A stretch of DNA of 64,000 nt from Theobroma cacao (lineage: Eukaryota; Streptophyta; Magnoliopsida; Malvales; Malvaceae). Below are positions 24,857 to 36,732 of this stretch, piece after piece (position 1 is the first letter of the stretch; the number at the start of each line of letters is the position of its first letter). The stretch is taken from assembly GCF_000208745.1 (NCBI RefSeq), contig NC_030852.1, positions 34,022,159-34,086,158 on the forward strand, given 5' to 3'. Both the position numbers and the translations under genes were made by a program. The notes beneath the pieces are model-generated. The model worked only from the letters and a program-made list of their open reading frames with translations, made no database searches and was not told where the DNA came from.

Positions 24857-26488
24857 ATGGCAATCTCTATGTCCAAAAAGAAGTCCAAAGCATCAAAAAA
24901 AGTAGAAACAAAGCAATATGATTTTGCTGATACGATTTTGTTTAAAATTCTCTACCGTATCCCTGCTGCAATCCTCTTGTTAATTCTCATCTTCCTTTGG
25001 TCTTCTTCCACCACTATCATCTCTGGGAAATTTGTTCATGTATGCATTTCGTCGCGGAAGCTCAATAATCTGTACTGTCTCTCTGCAGGTACCCAACCCA
25101 ACTTTGAAATCCCAATTCCAGCTCATAACAATAGTTTAATTAGTCCAAACATAAGTGCCAGTATCCGGGAGGTAGTCAACATCGTCCGGGATGACCCAGA
25201 TTCAATCGTCAGCAACAGGGTTCACAATAATGACAGTGGTGGAGAAGTTGCTATTGCTGTGAAGGCTGTTGAAGCGCAGCTACAAGTTCAAAGATCATGG
25301 ATATCGAATAAGAATCATGCGGAATCGTGTGATGGGAGGGGGATTTATGTGTATGATCTGCCATCAAAGTTCAATAAGGACTTGGTAGGTCAATGTGGAG
25401 ATATGATTCCATGGACAAATTTTTGTAAGTATTTCAATAACGAGGCAATGGGGGAGCCTATTACAAAGCTTGGAAAAGGATGGTATCACACTCATCAGTA
25501 CTCCCTGGAGCTGATATTTCACACAAGGGTTTTGAAGCATCCTTGCAGGGTTTATAATGAAAATGACGCAAAGCTGTTCTATGTACCATTTTATGCTGGC
25601 TTAGATATCCTGAGGTGGCATTTCAAAAATGTCTCAAATGATGTTAAAGATACCTTGGCGCTGGAACTTGTGAAGTGGCTCGAGAACAAAAAGTCATGGC
25701 TTCAGCACTCTGGTAGGGATCATGTATTTGTTTTGGGAAAGATTTCTTGGGATTTCAGGAGAAAAAGTGACGCTTCATGGGGGACTAGATTGCTCGAGCT
25801 TGATCCAATGCAGAACTCAGTGAAGCTGTTGATCGAACGCCAGCCCTGGCACATCAATGACATTGGAATTCCACATCCTACCTATTTTCATCCCCATTTG
25901 GATGATGATATCATCACTTGGCAGCTGAAAATCATCCGATCAAATCGCAAGAGCCTAGTCAGTTTTGCTGGGGCGGCAAGGCCAGATTCACCAGAAAACA
26001 TAAGGTCAATACTGATCAATCAGTGCAACTCAGATGAGAGGAAGTGCAGGTTTCTGAATTGTAGTTCAGGAGGATGTGATCAGCCTGAATCTGTTATCGA
26101 GCTCTTTATGGAGTCTGAATTTTGCTTACAACCCCCTGGAGATAGCCCAACAAGAAAATCCTTATTTGATTCGCTTGTCTCAGGTTGCATTCCGGTACTC
26201 TTTGATCCATTCACAGCTTACTACCAATATCCATGGCATTTACCAGAGGATCATAGCAGATATTCAGTGTTCATAGACCAAGAAGAGGTGAGACAGATGA
26301 AGGTAAATGTGGTAGAAAGGCTCACGAAGGTTCCTGTAAGGGAAAGAGACGATATGAGGAGGTACATTGTTTATGAACTATTGCCTGGTTTGGTATACGG
26401 AGACTCAAATTCTCAGCTTGAAAAGTTTCAAGACGCATTTTCCATGACAATGAACAACTTGCTTGAGCGGGTGAATAGAATAGAATGA
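24857..26488 (+). CDS. Xyloglucan glycosyltransferase, GT47 exostosin family (XUT1/XLT2/MUR3 clade)
   Basis: Single-exon gene of 543 aa. GT47 clade A enzymes in the Golgi add galactose (MUR3, XLT2) or galacturonic acid (XUT1) to xylosyl side chains of xyloglucan. The protein is a type II membrane protein: a Lys-rich cytosolic tail, one hydrophobic anchor at about 34-52 (ILYRIPAAILLLILIFLW), a stem, then the exostosin domain from about GIYVYDLPSKFN (residue 163) onward. Conserved family blocks include SFAGAARPDSPENIR and the nucleotide-sugar region CLQPPGDSPTRKSLFDSLVS followed by GCIPVLF. Its position between HMA5-like and GPX8-like genes matches Arabidopsis At1g63450 (XUT1, root-hair galacturonosyltransferase, from memory). 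That favours XUT1 orthology, but donor specificity cannot be read from sequence. Confidence 0.92.
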   Translation: MAISMSKKKSKASKKVETKQYDFADTILFKILYRIPAAILLLILIFLWSSSTTIISGKFVHVCISSRKLNNLYCLSAGTQPNFEIPIPAHNNSLISPNISASIREVVNIVRDDPDSIVSNRVHNNDSGGEVAIAVKAVEAQLQVQRSWISNKNHAESCDGRGIYVYDLPSKFNKDLVGQCGDMIPWTNFCKYFNNEAMGEPITKLGKGWYHTHQYSLELIFHTRVLKHPCRVYNENDAKLFYVPFYAGLDILRWHFKNVSNDVKDTLALELVKWLENKKSWLQHSGRDHVFVLGKISWDFRRKSDASWGTRLLELDPMQNSVKLLIERQPWHINDIGIPHPTYFHPHLDDDIITWQLKIIRSNRKSLVSFAGAARPDSPENIRSILINQCNSDERKCRFLNCSSGGCDQPESVIELFMESEFCLQPPGDSPTRKSLFDSLVSGCIPVLFDPFTAYYQYPWHLPEDHSRYSVFIDQEEVRQMKVNVVERLTKVPVRERDDMRRYIVYELLPGLVYGDSNSQLEKFQDAFSMTMNNLLERVNRIE

Positions 26489-27752
26489 GTTCTAAAACTG
26501 GGTTTTATTACTTCATATTGTTTTTTTTCTCTTTCTTTTTTGTCCTTAAACATGAACAAAGTTCAAGTTCTAACTTCTAACCCAATTTATAAATGGCAAT
26601 AACTAGTTCAAGAACTACTTCTTGAGCAATCGGTATTCCTCCAATCGTCAGCTTCATCAAATGTCCACAACTTCTCTTAACATACTGGTGTACCCAAGCC
26701 TTGGTCAAGTTGTTTCAGTTTTCAAATCCAATTGAATAATCCTCCACAACCTCCTGGTATCAAATCAAATTAATTGAAATGCAAAAAAGAAAAGAAAATA
26801 AAATTATTTTTAAGTTCAATTATGTTTCATTAACGTTCATTGTTTTTGTCAGCATGTCATAGGTACAATATGAATGCAGTTCAAGATGAAGATCCAAATT
26901 GCTTAGACAAATCCATGTGATTTGTGAACACTGATTTCGTCCACACGCACTTCCATCCAGGGCCGGCTCTAGGGTAAGGCAAACAAAGCCTTAGCTTTGG
27001 ACCCCAAATTTTAATAAATATCTATTTATTATCTCATATTTAATAAATATTCATTTTCTCTCACTTTTCATATTTTTTTTAATTGTCAACTATTTATATT
27101 ATTTATTATAAAAAATATATAATAATTAAATAATTAATAAAACGACATATTTTTTAATTTTCTAATTATATACTTAATAAATTTTAATTTTTATCACTTT
27201 TTAATGTTCACAATAATATTAATTATCAATTATTTTTCATATTCTAAATCAATTAATAATAATATATATTTAATAATATTCAATTATTTTAATAAAATAA
27301 AATTTTATTTTATTAATTAAGAAAAAAAACCCTCATTTCCTTACTTTAAAAAAATATCTCAATTAAATATTTAACTTTTCGCAAGGTTATTGAGCCGCCC
27401 CTGCTTCCATCGACGATGTTCTCTGGAAACTACGACAGCTGCCCAACCCAAATTGAATTAGCTTCCGAAGCACTAATTGGCAATCCGAAAACGTTCACAC
27501 GCCCAAAACAAAAGAGCCCATGACGTATTCTCTGATGCAAAAGATCCTGACCCTACAATTCAGCGTTAGCAGATGGCCCCGACTCAGCAGACGTGTAAAC
27601 ATATAAAAAGTCCACGTGTAAAAAGCATCTTCACTATCCTAGAACTGCTTTGCTAGCTCAACACGCAGGCTTGACCTAGCTGTTAGCCTACTTTCACAAT
27701 CCCATAAATTACGCTCCAAGGTTGCCCTTTTTTAGTTGTAATAATATATTCG
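26489..27752. other. Intergenic region between GT47 and first GPX genes
   Basis: Carries the GT47 3' UTR, then a hAT-type MITE at 26958-27403, and about 350 nt of promoter and leader for the organelle-type glutathione peroxidase. No gene is seen. Confidence 0.6.
26958..27403. mobile_element. hAT-type MITE with 8-bp target-site duplication
   Basis: A 446-bp AT-rich, non-coding element. The left end cagggccggctc and the right end gagccgcccctg are 12-bp terminal inverted repeats with one mismatch. Both sides are flanked by the identical 8-mer cttccatc (26950-26957 and 27404-27411). CAGGG termini and 8-bp duplications are hallmarks of hAT transposons. It lies about 350 bp upstream of the GPX start, close enough to affect that promoter. 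Confidence 0.88.
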
Positions 27753-29613
27753 ATGCTCTGTTCTCCGACGTATCTCTTTCGACGAAATCTTAGTGCAGTT
27801 GCTGTTTCTGCTTCTCTGCTTTTGTCTAAGCGTTTATCACCGAGCTCCAAGCAAACCCTTTTGAGTTTTCCTCAGATTTCGCCAGTTTCTTTGGTTTCAC
27901 CGTCAATCGAAACAGGGTTTTCAAGGTCTTTCTTGGGTTCTTTGAGATTTGATCATATTATGGCTGGCCAATCTTCCAAGGGGTCAATCCATGACTTCAC
28001 TGTTAAGGTTGGTTTGGATATATTTGACTTCAAATATATGCCCCATGGATAAAAGTTATTTTGACTTCGAATTTAGTTTGTCTTTGATTTATTTCTTTAT
28101 GGGTTCTTTTCTTTTTCTTTTTTCCCTCTGATGATATGAACATTTACTATTTTTTGTGTTGTGGTGATTATAGGATGCAAGAGGAAATGATGTTGATCTA
28201 AGCATTTACAAGGGCAAGGTCCTCTTGATTGTCAATGTTGCATCACAATGGTACCTCCAAACTCTCAGTTTTGGGATTATAACCCAAAAGACTTTTTTCA
28301 AGTTTTAATTGTTCTTAAATCTTTTTTTTTCTTTAATAAGGATATATTGGATTCTATTTCTGACGATGAACTGATGATGCTAGACTTTGGCCTTTTTCCT
28401 TCTTTTTTTAACTGAACTTCTAGACATATTTTTGTAATTTGCTGGTTAAATGTTGATGCAGTGGCTTGACAAATTCCAACTACACTGAGCTGAGTCAATT
28501 GTATGAGAAATATAAAGATCAAGGTTTGTTTTAGCTTCTTTCCAGCTTCATGTTTACAATTAATAGATTACATATCTACCATCTTTTACCAGAATGCTGA
28601 GAACCGAACAGGCCATTCCAGTTTTCAGTTTTTTCCGTGAACAGACAATGCTTGAAACATTCCAGGCATTGTTATTTGATTAATTCATTTATTCTTTTCT
28701 CCTAACTCTTTCTACCATATCACTTGTTTCTGTCCTGGGGTAGGTTTGGAGATTCTGGCATTCCCATGTAACCAGTTTGGAGGTCAGGAGCCAGGGAACA
28801 ACGAGCAGATCTTAGAGTTTGCTTGCACTCGCTTTAAAGCTGAATATCCCATATTTGATAAGGTATGCTGTTTGAAAATATAATGAAAGCGCTGATTGTG
28901 CTGGAAAGATGATCTGAAACCAAAGATGGCTTAGGAAAGTCTCACCCCAGCTTATGCCGCGCAAGACAAAATTTAGTCTTAAAAATCAAAGCTATATAAA
29001 CAGACTCCGGAATTGAACTCAGAATAGGTCAAATATTCATACTCTCTCCTATTGTGGAGTCATCTGAAACCCAAACCATTATTACTGGCATAGCCAGTCT
29101 TTTTAGTTTGTCTGCAAAATTCCTTGTTCAGTTTGCCTCGCTGATAATATGGTGTGTGCAAGCCTTTGTGAATGCCTCAATGAAATAGTGAAGTTAATAA
29201 TGTTTTCAACTTGTAGGATGTACTAATATGTCAGATCTTCCTCTCCTCTCAGTGTGATCTTAGGCATTGTACTTTTTGTTGCAGTTGGGAGTATTTTAGA
29301 TCTGACTTCATTCTCATGCTCTTCATACAGGTTGATGTGAATGGCGAGAAGACTGCTCCCATATACAAATTCCTGAAGTCAAGCAAAGGTGGACTCTTTG
29401 GGGACAGCATCAAGTGGAATTTTTCCAAGTTCCTGGTCGATAAAGAGGGCAATGTCGTTGATCGTTATGCTCCCACAACTTCTCCTCTTAGCATTGAGGT
29501 AAAAGCCAATTTCATATATTCTGTCACTAAATTTGAAACATTGAGCAAAGTAATAACTCCTGATTGATGCTGTTTCAATTTTGCAGAAGGATATAAAGAA
29601 ACTGCTGGCTTGA
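27753..29613 (+). CDS. GPX6: Phospholipid hydroperoxide glutathione peroxidase, organelle-type (GPX6-like)
   Basis: Reduces lipid and organic hydroperoxides; plant GPX are Cys enzymes that mostly use thioredoxin. Exons: 27753-28007, 28174-28250, 28462-28523, 28744-28862, 29331-29498, 29587-29613, giving 235 aa. The first 68 or so residues are a Ser/Arg-rich leader without acidic residues at its start, as in organelle transit peptides. An internal ATG at 27960 (MAGQSSKG) precedes the catalytic domain and could give a cytosolic form. Catalytic Cys111 (NVASQCGLTN; its codon is split by intron 2), Cys140 in FPCNQFG, resolving Cys159 (FACTRF), Gln142... FGG context and Trp200 (KWNF) are present. 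Exon lengths 2-5 (77, 62, 119, 168) match those of the next gene. AATAAA motifs lie at 29644 and 29665. From memory the Arabidopsis counterpart is At4g11600. Confidence 0.94.
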
Positions 29614-30141
29614 TGCTGGAAGTTGCTTCATCAGCTCATGGTGAATAAACTAGATAATTTTATGAATAAAAGATAGTATTACAAGGACGTTTCTGTGTTT
29701 TTGTTTGTCCATCTACAAAGATGGGTTAGACTGTACAAGAATTTAGAAGCTGTACCCCTAATTTACTTATGGATAATAACATATTTCGTCCAGATCATAT
29801 GTTACATATTTTTGCTATTACTAGCAACAAAATGCTAGAATCTCATGCCCGTTAAGGGGGCGATCCCGTCCAATTTTACATTTTTGTTTGTTAACGCTGC
29901 CTGACTTTTAGAACTGGTTTGGGTTTACGCCATTGAGGATTGAGCAACCAAAGGAAACAATTGGGCTTTACCATCAAGCCGTTAAAATGGGCTTATATCA
30001 AAGAATTAAAACTTGTACACGTGTAAGCAGATTAAAGCTTCACAGGATCACAGGACAAAAGAGCATGCTTCATGATTCTCTCACTTCACTTCCTCTTCAA
30101 AATCCCTTTCCATTTCCTCTCGGACAAGACAAGGTTACCCG
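29614..30141. other. Spacer between the two tandem GPX genes
   Basis: A 528-bp spacer. It has the 3' UTR of the first gene with AATAAA at 29644-29649 and 29665-29670, and then the promoter and leader of the second gene. No other element was recognised. Confidence 0.6.
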
Positions 30142-32183
30142 ATGGCAAGCCAAAGCACAAAGAACCCAGAGTCCATCTATGATTTTACTGTTAAGGTTGG
30201 TTTGTTCTTGTTCTTTAGTTCTTTTATGTACGCTTTTAAGCTCTTTTATTAAGTTTGCAGCCCATTTACCCTTCCAGTGATTCTTTCCTTGTTATGCAAT
30301 TCCACGAAAGAGAAGCACAGAAATGAAGGAAAAGAGAAAGTTAGCTACCTTTGTTTGTTCTTTAAACTGATCATCTTATATATATATATATTTATATATA
30401 TTATTTTTATATCTTATGTTGATATATATATATTTATATATATATATAATATTATATATATATATTATATACTATTATTATTTTANCCAAATTAATATTA
30501 TATATATAATATATATATAATATATATAATATATAATATATATATATACATATATAAATGGTAAATTTTGATGGTTGCTTGACACCTTCCATGTCTTCGG
30601 TTCTAAAATTCTAACTTAGATAGATAGAGCTGTCTTCGTGGATTACCTTTTGTTAAGGTTCTTTAGTTACTATTTGAAGGACACTAGAAAGAGAGACACA
30701 TGAGCTAGATTGAAAGACAATTAACTGTGAAGCATGCTGTTTCTGTCTCTGGCTCATGTTCATTTCCAGAAAAGGATTAAGAAAAGAATATTATGTGTAT
30801 ATTTTTTTTTCAATTTTGCATATTCAGGAAAAGAAGAAATATGTATATGATCCTTTTCCTTCCGCTGACAGGATGCTAAGGGAAATGTTGTGGACCTCAG
30901 CGCTTACAAAGGAAAAGTGCTATTGATTGTTAATGTTGCTTCCAAATGGTATCTGCGTTCTGATTCTGTGATCAATACTGGACGTCTCTTCTTTGCAACT
31001 GAGCCAACTGATAATGGTTTATAGCCATCAGTTTCTCAGTCCTTTGCTCCCTATCATCCTTGTTATTTCTTTCTTTCACCAATTAGGATTTATATTTCTG
31101 ATTCTCTGTTTGGTTTTTTGTGGCAGTGGAATGACAAACCCAAACTACACAGAACTGAACCAATTATATGAGAAGTATAAAGATCAAGGTTTGCATTTTG
31201 AACCTTTGAGTTTGCCCCATGCCTGAACTGTTTAATACACTAATAATAATTTAATACAATAGCCTGTTCTGTTCCCTTATGTGGGCATGTATTTCTTGAA
31301 CTTCTACTATTTTTTTGACGCGGGTTGGACTGTGGAGTATAGGGATGAATGAATCCCCCTTCAAAGATTATATTGACATTGCATGGCTTGCACAGACTCA
31401 ATTTGCATTTGTTTCTGTAAAAGGCTTGGAGATACTGGCTTTCCCATGCAATCAATTTGGTGAGGAGGAACCAGGATCAAATGATCAGATTGCTGTGTTT
31501 GTTTGCACCCGCTTTAGATCAGAATTTCCCATCTTTGACAAGGTAGATTGAGAAACCAAAGTCATGCTGCACTTTCTGTACTGTTGAAGCTTAGTTAAAC
31601 TTGAGTATTTTTGCTGGTGACCATATCCTACAGCTCTTAGATTTAGCAGGTCTAAACTTTACATTTTTAACTGAGGATTTTTAGACATAGTTGATGATCA
31701 GGTAACTAGCCTGATTGGCATACTTTAAGTACAAAACATGTAACATGCTTGCAACATACATATTTAATTGATTCAATCTTTTTTAAGGACTCTGCCCATG
31801 AACCATATGGATCTATGTGCAAAACTTTATTGAACCATATCTCCTTGCTGTTCTGGTATTAGATTGAAGTAAATGGTGATAATGCTTCTCCACTGTACAA
31901 GTACTTAAAGTTAGGCAAATGGGGAATTTTTGGAGACGATATCCAATGGAACTTTGCCAAGTTCCTGGTCAGCAAGGATGGCCAAGTTGTTCATCGTTAT
32001 TACCCCACCACTTCTCCACTTAGTCTTGAGGTGAAACTACTTTTGCCATTCTCATGCTTAAAGTTCCTTTTTGGCATATCATATCGAGGTACCGTTCTTA
32101 TACGAAGTGAGTTAAATCTTTAGCTTTATATGGTGTTATTGCAGTATGACATAAAGAAACTATTGGGGCTTGGCCAAGAATGA
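30142..32183 (+). CDS. GPX8: Glutathione peroxidase, cytosolic/nuclear type (GPX8-like)
   Basis: Exons: 30142-30195, 30872-30948, 31127-31188, 31424-31542, 31863-32030, 32145-32183, giving 172 aa. It starts [18 protein letters not shown], with no transit peptide, which fits a cytosolic or nuclear enzyme. Catalytic Cys44 (NVASKCGMTN, codon split by intron 2), Cys73 (FPCNQFG), resolving Cys92 (FVCTRF) and Trp133 (IQWNF) are all present. [16 protein letters not shown] is the block I recall from Arabidopsis GPX8 (At1g63460). Exons 2-5 have exactly the lengths of the upstream GPX gene, so the two share an ancestor, although the proteins differ enough to make the duplication old. Intron 1 includes a long AT repeat with one unresolved base. 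Confidence 0.94.
30376..30557. repeat. Long TA-rich microsatellite with one unresolved base
   Basis: About 180 bp of almost pure T/A, mostly (TA)n broken by TTTATA and TAATAT interruptions, with an N at 30486. It lies in intron 1 of the GPX8-like gene and can fold back on itself. Its true length is uncertain, since the N suggests an assembly join or low-quality consensus. Confidence 0.85.
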
Positions 32184-33043
32184 TTAATGAGAAAGAGGAG
32201 GAAGATGAAGATGAAGCTGTCACACTAGTGCTGAGAGATATGAGTTGCAGAATGCCATGTGAGAAAACTTTGGTTAAACGGGGACCCAAAACTCAATGTA
32301 TGGTTGTATTATTTATCAGATGTAAGAGTTGCCTTTATCTACGTTCTTTTTATGTGAAACTAGTTGATAGTGACCTCTATGGTGGTTGCTTTGTTAATTA
32401 TTTGCAATTTGGCTTTCCGCGCAGCTCTCTGCTGTGGTTGTGTATAGATTCAATATGTTAATTCAACATTTGAACTGGTTGTCACTGAAACAATGAAATT
32501 CCCCCCACCAAGGGAAGCATCAGTCACTATTTACTCGCCGAAACTTTGAGCTTAACATGACGTTGGGAATGGATTTACTCCATAATACTGCGCTTAAAAT
32601 ATGGCATTTGGTATATTACCAGGTCCAACTCTATTGATCTCATGCAACATTGTCCTCAATCCTATACATATCCTAAACCCCATGGTGTTCCCACCTGGGA
32701 AATGGTATGAACCACAATGCCAGAGACTTTAGCTTAAATTTGTAGCAAATCAATTACAACACAATCCAATGGCCAAAAATATGGCAATCATCGTTTGCAT
32801 GAAATACTAGTTAACCTTAAAATGGGCATCTCTTCCAGCTACATATTAACGTTCCTTCAGCTCAAACTACAGAATTTTTCAACCAGTTTACTAGTGATAC
32901 TAGGGAAACTCAGTGACTTTGTTACAATCTAAGTTAGCACATACCCATTGCCCCTGTTGGGCGAATTGGGAGGATTTTAAATTTTCATACTTCTCAAAGA
33001 TTCAGTACATGTACAACAACACATATGTACAAAAATACCCTGA
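32184..33043. other. Convergent 3' region between GPX8-like and AHL genes
   Basis: About 860 bp between two stop codons of convergent genes; expected to be mostly 3' UTR. No gene or transposon ends recognised. Confidence 0.55.
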
Positions 33044-36000
33044 TCATCCTCGCGTCAAGTCAATATCTGTGTGAGGGTTTCTCGGATCAACATGCCGTGA
33101 ACCAGGCCAAACACTCATAGAAGGGTGACTGAAATTTTGAGTTGAAGGTGCACCAGTTTGTGTAGCTGATTTATTGCTGAGCTGGGGCATGGAATCCTTA
33201 CTGCCTTTTGGGCTGGCGAGTTGTTTGTTCTTGGTTTTAGATCCCCCATAGACAAAACTGCATACCACCAGCTGCGGCAAGTGTATAATGCATTAGAAAA
33301 CTCAGATGAATAAAATTCATGCCACATCCTCCACCAGTGACCCACTGCAACATAAAACAGTATTCCCAACAGATTTCGGTACCCCTATTCAAACTCACTC
33401 ATCCCAACCAGCACTCACTAAAAACATCACTAGGATATAGATGTTCCCTTCTTACACGCATGCAAATAAGAACCTCTTCAGACTCACCCAATTTTACCAA
33501 TCACTCAACCACGCACATCTCCTCCAGTATGCACACCACCGGACAAAACAAGCTAGAATATCTTAATAACACTAGTGCTACATGCACTCTGCATGCCATA
33601 TCACTGTGCCCAAAATCTTCCCTCTGGTACTATTTTTTAAAATGAAAAGTCAACAATAGCAATAAGACTTGCGTGCTACTAAGCTCAACATCATATGTAA
33701 GCAACAAACTACAATCATAAGTAAAACTTATGAGGAATAAAAAAAATACCTGAACCAGGCTTGATGCAATCAAGGTTGCAACCCCACCACCTATGACCTG
33801 ACCATCAGGTGTAGAAAGAGAAGCACTTATGCCACCAGTTCGACTGCGGGGTCCACCATCCTCAGCAAGCAAGTAAGAGCCCGACAAGCATAATATCTCA
33901 AAACGGCCCTAAGAAAAGCTAAAACAGATCAAATAAGTTTCCTCCAAGCTGCACAAATATCATTGAAGGTTCAAAAGGATAAATGTATAAAATGGAAAGG
34001 CCAATTGTGTTCCAAAAACTTGCACTATGATCTAAACTTATGGAAATTAAAAACTTGTTCCTTTTTGTCAAAGACTAAATATACCCAAGAAAGATGCTAT
34101 GGCTAATCAACTAAGGAGACATCATAAGCTAAAATGCAGGCCATTGAAAACTCACTAGGGCCTTTGTTTGCAGATAAGTAGCACCTTATCTATGAAGTGT
34201 GACAAAGACTTTGAAGTGTAATTCATGTCTCTCTCCACCTCTCTCATGTAGAGACATATGCACAACCCCCAACTTTGACTCACTTTGCTCATAGAGCATT
34301 TGACTTTGTTTGCAAAGCTAAGCCAACCTCTAAGCAAAAGCTATTTCCATTTCTTTGAGCCCCAGGCCCAGGTGAATGTTGAATTTCGAAATCAAGCCCA
34401 AATTCATCCCGGCAGTTATGTTTTTGGAGCTAGACCACCATCCTATGTTTTCACAAGTAGTACTAACTAAGCAGAGAACCACTACACACTATGAACTCAC
34501 GTTTAGAGGTACTATAAGCCTATAAGCATACGAATACATTACAAAACATAGTGATGAGCTTAAAGTCCATGTACAATCATATGAGGTGCACAAACAAACA
34601 AAAAAACCAAAATAATACATAATTCAGGCTACTATGATTTTGAAAAATGTATTTAAACAGGATGGCAAGAAACACATGGAATTTGTGTGCCACATTTCAA
34701 ACTGCAATTCTAAGAATTCGAATTAAGAAGCTACTAAAGATGTTCTGGCATTCAAAAGGTCATGGCATACAAAATTTTACCATTTTTTTTAAAGGTAAAA
34801 ACAAAAGGAGCATTGAGTGCCACAACCTCATATGTCACAGTAGGAGTAGAAGAAGCAGGCTGACGTAGGGTTACTGAGGAAACTGTACCACTGCCTGATA
34901 AGATACAGACAGCCCTTGGACGTTGTTGTGAAAAGGACAACATTTTTGCAACAATGTCCTGAAAAAGAAGATAAAAATTGCACATTCCCAAGTCAAGATT
35001 GAGTTCTACATGCCTAGGAAATTGCAGATGGTATTTGCAACTAAATCATATAAGTTAACACAATAACATTAATCTAAACCATATATGAGGGCTTATGTAC
35101 ATAGTACACAAATTCGTAGGGGCTCATGTTTGCTTGAAGTGGGGACAACAACTCACACTCACAGTTCAGAAATGGAAAAAGAGTGATGCCACTGTGTGAA
35201 AGTTATCATTATGCAAAAATCAGTGCCCTTTTGAACAAGTTGAACAATGCTGCCTGTAAGGTTTCCTTACCTCTAAATGATTTAGTCATTAAAAGCTGGT
35301 CCAGAAGAGAGATCAAAAAACGAGGTTCCCTTATTAGGAACAGCATCACAAGAATGGACAGTAACACAGTGGACTAATGTGAAAATGCATGAATTGTGTA
35401 GTCGCCTTCATCTATACTTTTCAAATTCATATCACCTGAACAACATATTCATTGAATATGGGCATGCTTGTAATCTCCATACAACTGCATGAGCTGTTAA
35501 CTCCAATCAGTATTTAAGTGTATTATCCTAAAGGTTAGTCAAGCATATTGCCATCTATCTCAGCCTTCTTAGTCTCAAAATTCACATGGAGGAGATCAAA
35601 ACTCCATCTGCATCGAAGTCACAAGAATTACAGGCTTCAACTAAATCCTAGAAAGCAAACATTATAGGCTCAGTAATGCATGTTTTGTAGAAAAGACCTT
35701 TGTGTTCAAAACATCTATCCCAGTAGCTATATTATAATTAAAGATATATTCTTATTAACATATTCAACTGCAAACCAAGTAAATTCAAGATCACTCATAT
35801 TGTTTATTAAATGTGAAACAAACTAGAAAGATGTAGCGTACTTCTCCGATTCCAACGGTGACAACATGAGGTGCAAAGGCCAGTCCTGCTGAACTGTTCA
35901 TCCATTCACCTATATCAGAAACAACTGAACGTTTAAGACAAATCCAGAAACCAAGTAGCATATTTCGCACCACAGGTGGTTATAAAGGCATTCTATTCTA

Positions 36001-36732
36001 CGTAACATTAAATTCCAAAAAATTCTAGCCTATCCTCATGATTCTTACAACGTAAGTATGAGCAGAGGCAGCCAACAGAAATAGGGTAAAATACATGCAA
36101 GTAAGGATGTAATTAGCTGTTACTGCACAAATAACATGATTGGCGACATCAAAGATGCATTGCAGCCTAAAACTATCAGATCACTGAGCACAATAATAAT
36201 CAAAGCTTAAAGAGGCACAGAACTATTTCCTACCAAAAGATCTTAGCTGTAATCCAATTGAAACGTCAAAATCCAAAAAAAAAAAAATCCAACCTAGAGT
36301 GGCTAATTGCTGCTTCCGCCCAGTCCCAGGAGGACGGCCTCTGCATCTTTTTTGGCCAGAAGCATCTGATCCTGATGAAGGCTTAGGCTTGGCAGGCATA
36401 GGCAAAAGTCCCAATGGAACCTGCCCATCAGGAGCATATTTTCGGGGCCTCCCTCTCTTCTTCTTTACCGGCTCGCCCGGTGGCATCCCAGAGGACACAC
36501 CCATGTTAATGCCATGAGGAAAGCTGACATTTTTAGGCTCTCCTGTAAATGTTGATCCAACATTTGACTGAACCTGAACCTGAGGGTTAGATAAGGGCCT
36601 GAACCCCGGTTGGGAATTAAATGCTGCTATACCAGTGTGTGTTACTGAGCCAGAACTAGACCCACCAACCGCTCTATGAATATAATAAGGAGCTGACCCG
36701 CCTGATAATGCCATAGCTTCTCTCCCATCCAT
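33044..36732 (-). CDS. AT-hook motif nuclear-localized protein (AHL)
   Basis: Binds the minor groove of AT-rich DNA and forms AHL complexes that modulate chromatin and transcription. Exons in transcript order: 36732-36294, 35909-35842, 34958-34827, 33908-33750, 33271-33044, giving 341 aa with all junctions GT-AG in frame. Residues 1-90 are Gly/Ser/Pro-rich. A first AT-hook follows (KKKRGRPRKY, core 93-96) and then a second (RGRPPG, core 131-134). The PPC/DUF296 domain runs from about 155 to 275, including AFAPHVVTVGIGE and GRFEILCLSGSY. The tail ends HTDIDLTRG, a motif I recall from two-hook AHLs. This is a clade B (intron-containing) AHL. From memory, Arabidopsis has a tandem pair (AHL5, AHL12) at the syntenic place; only one copy is here. 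Confidence 0.93.
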
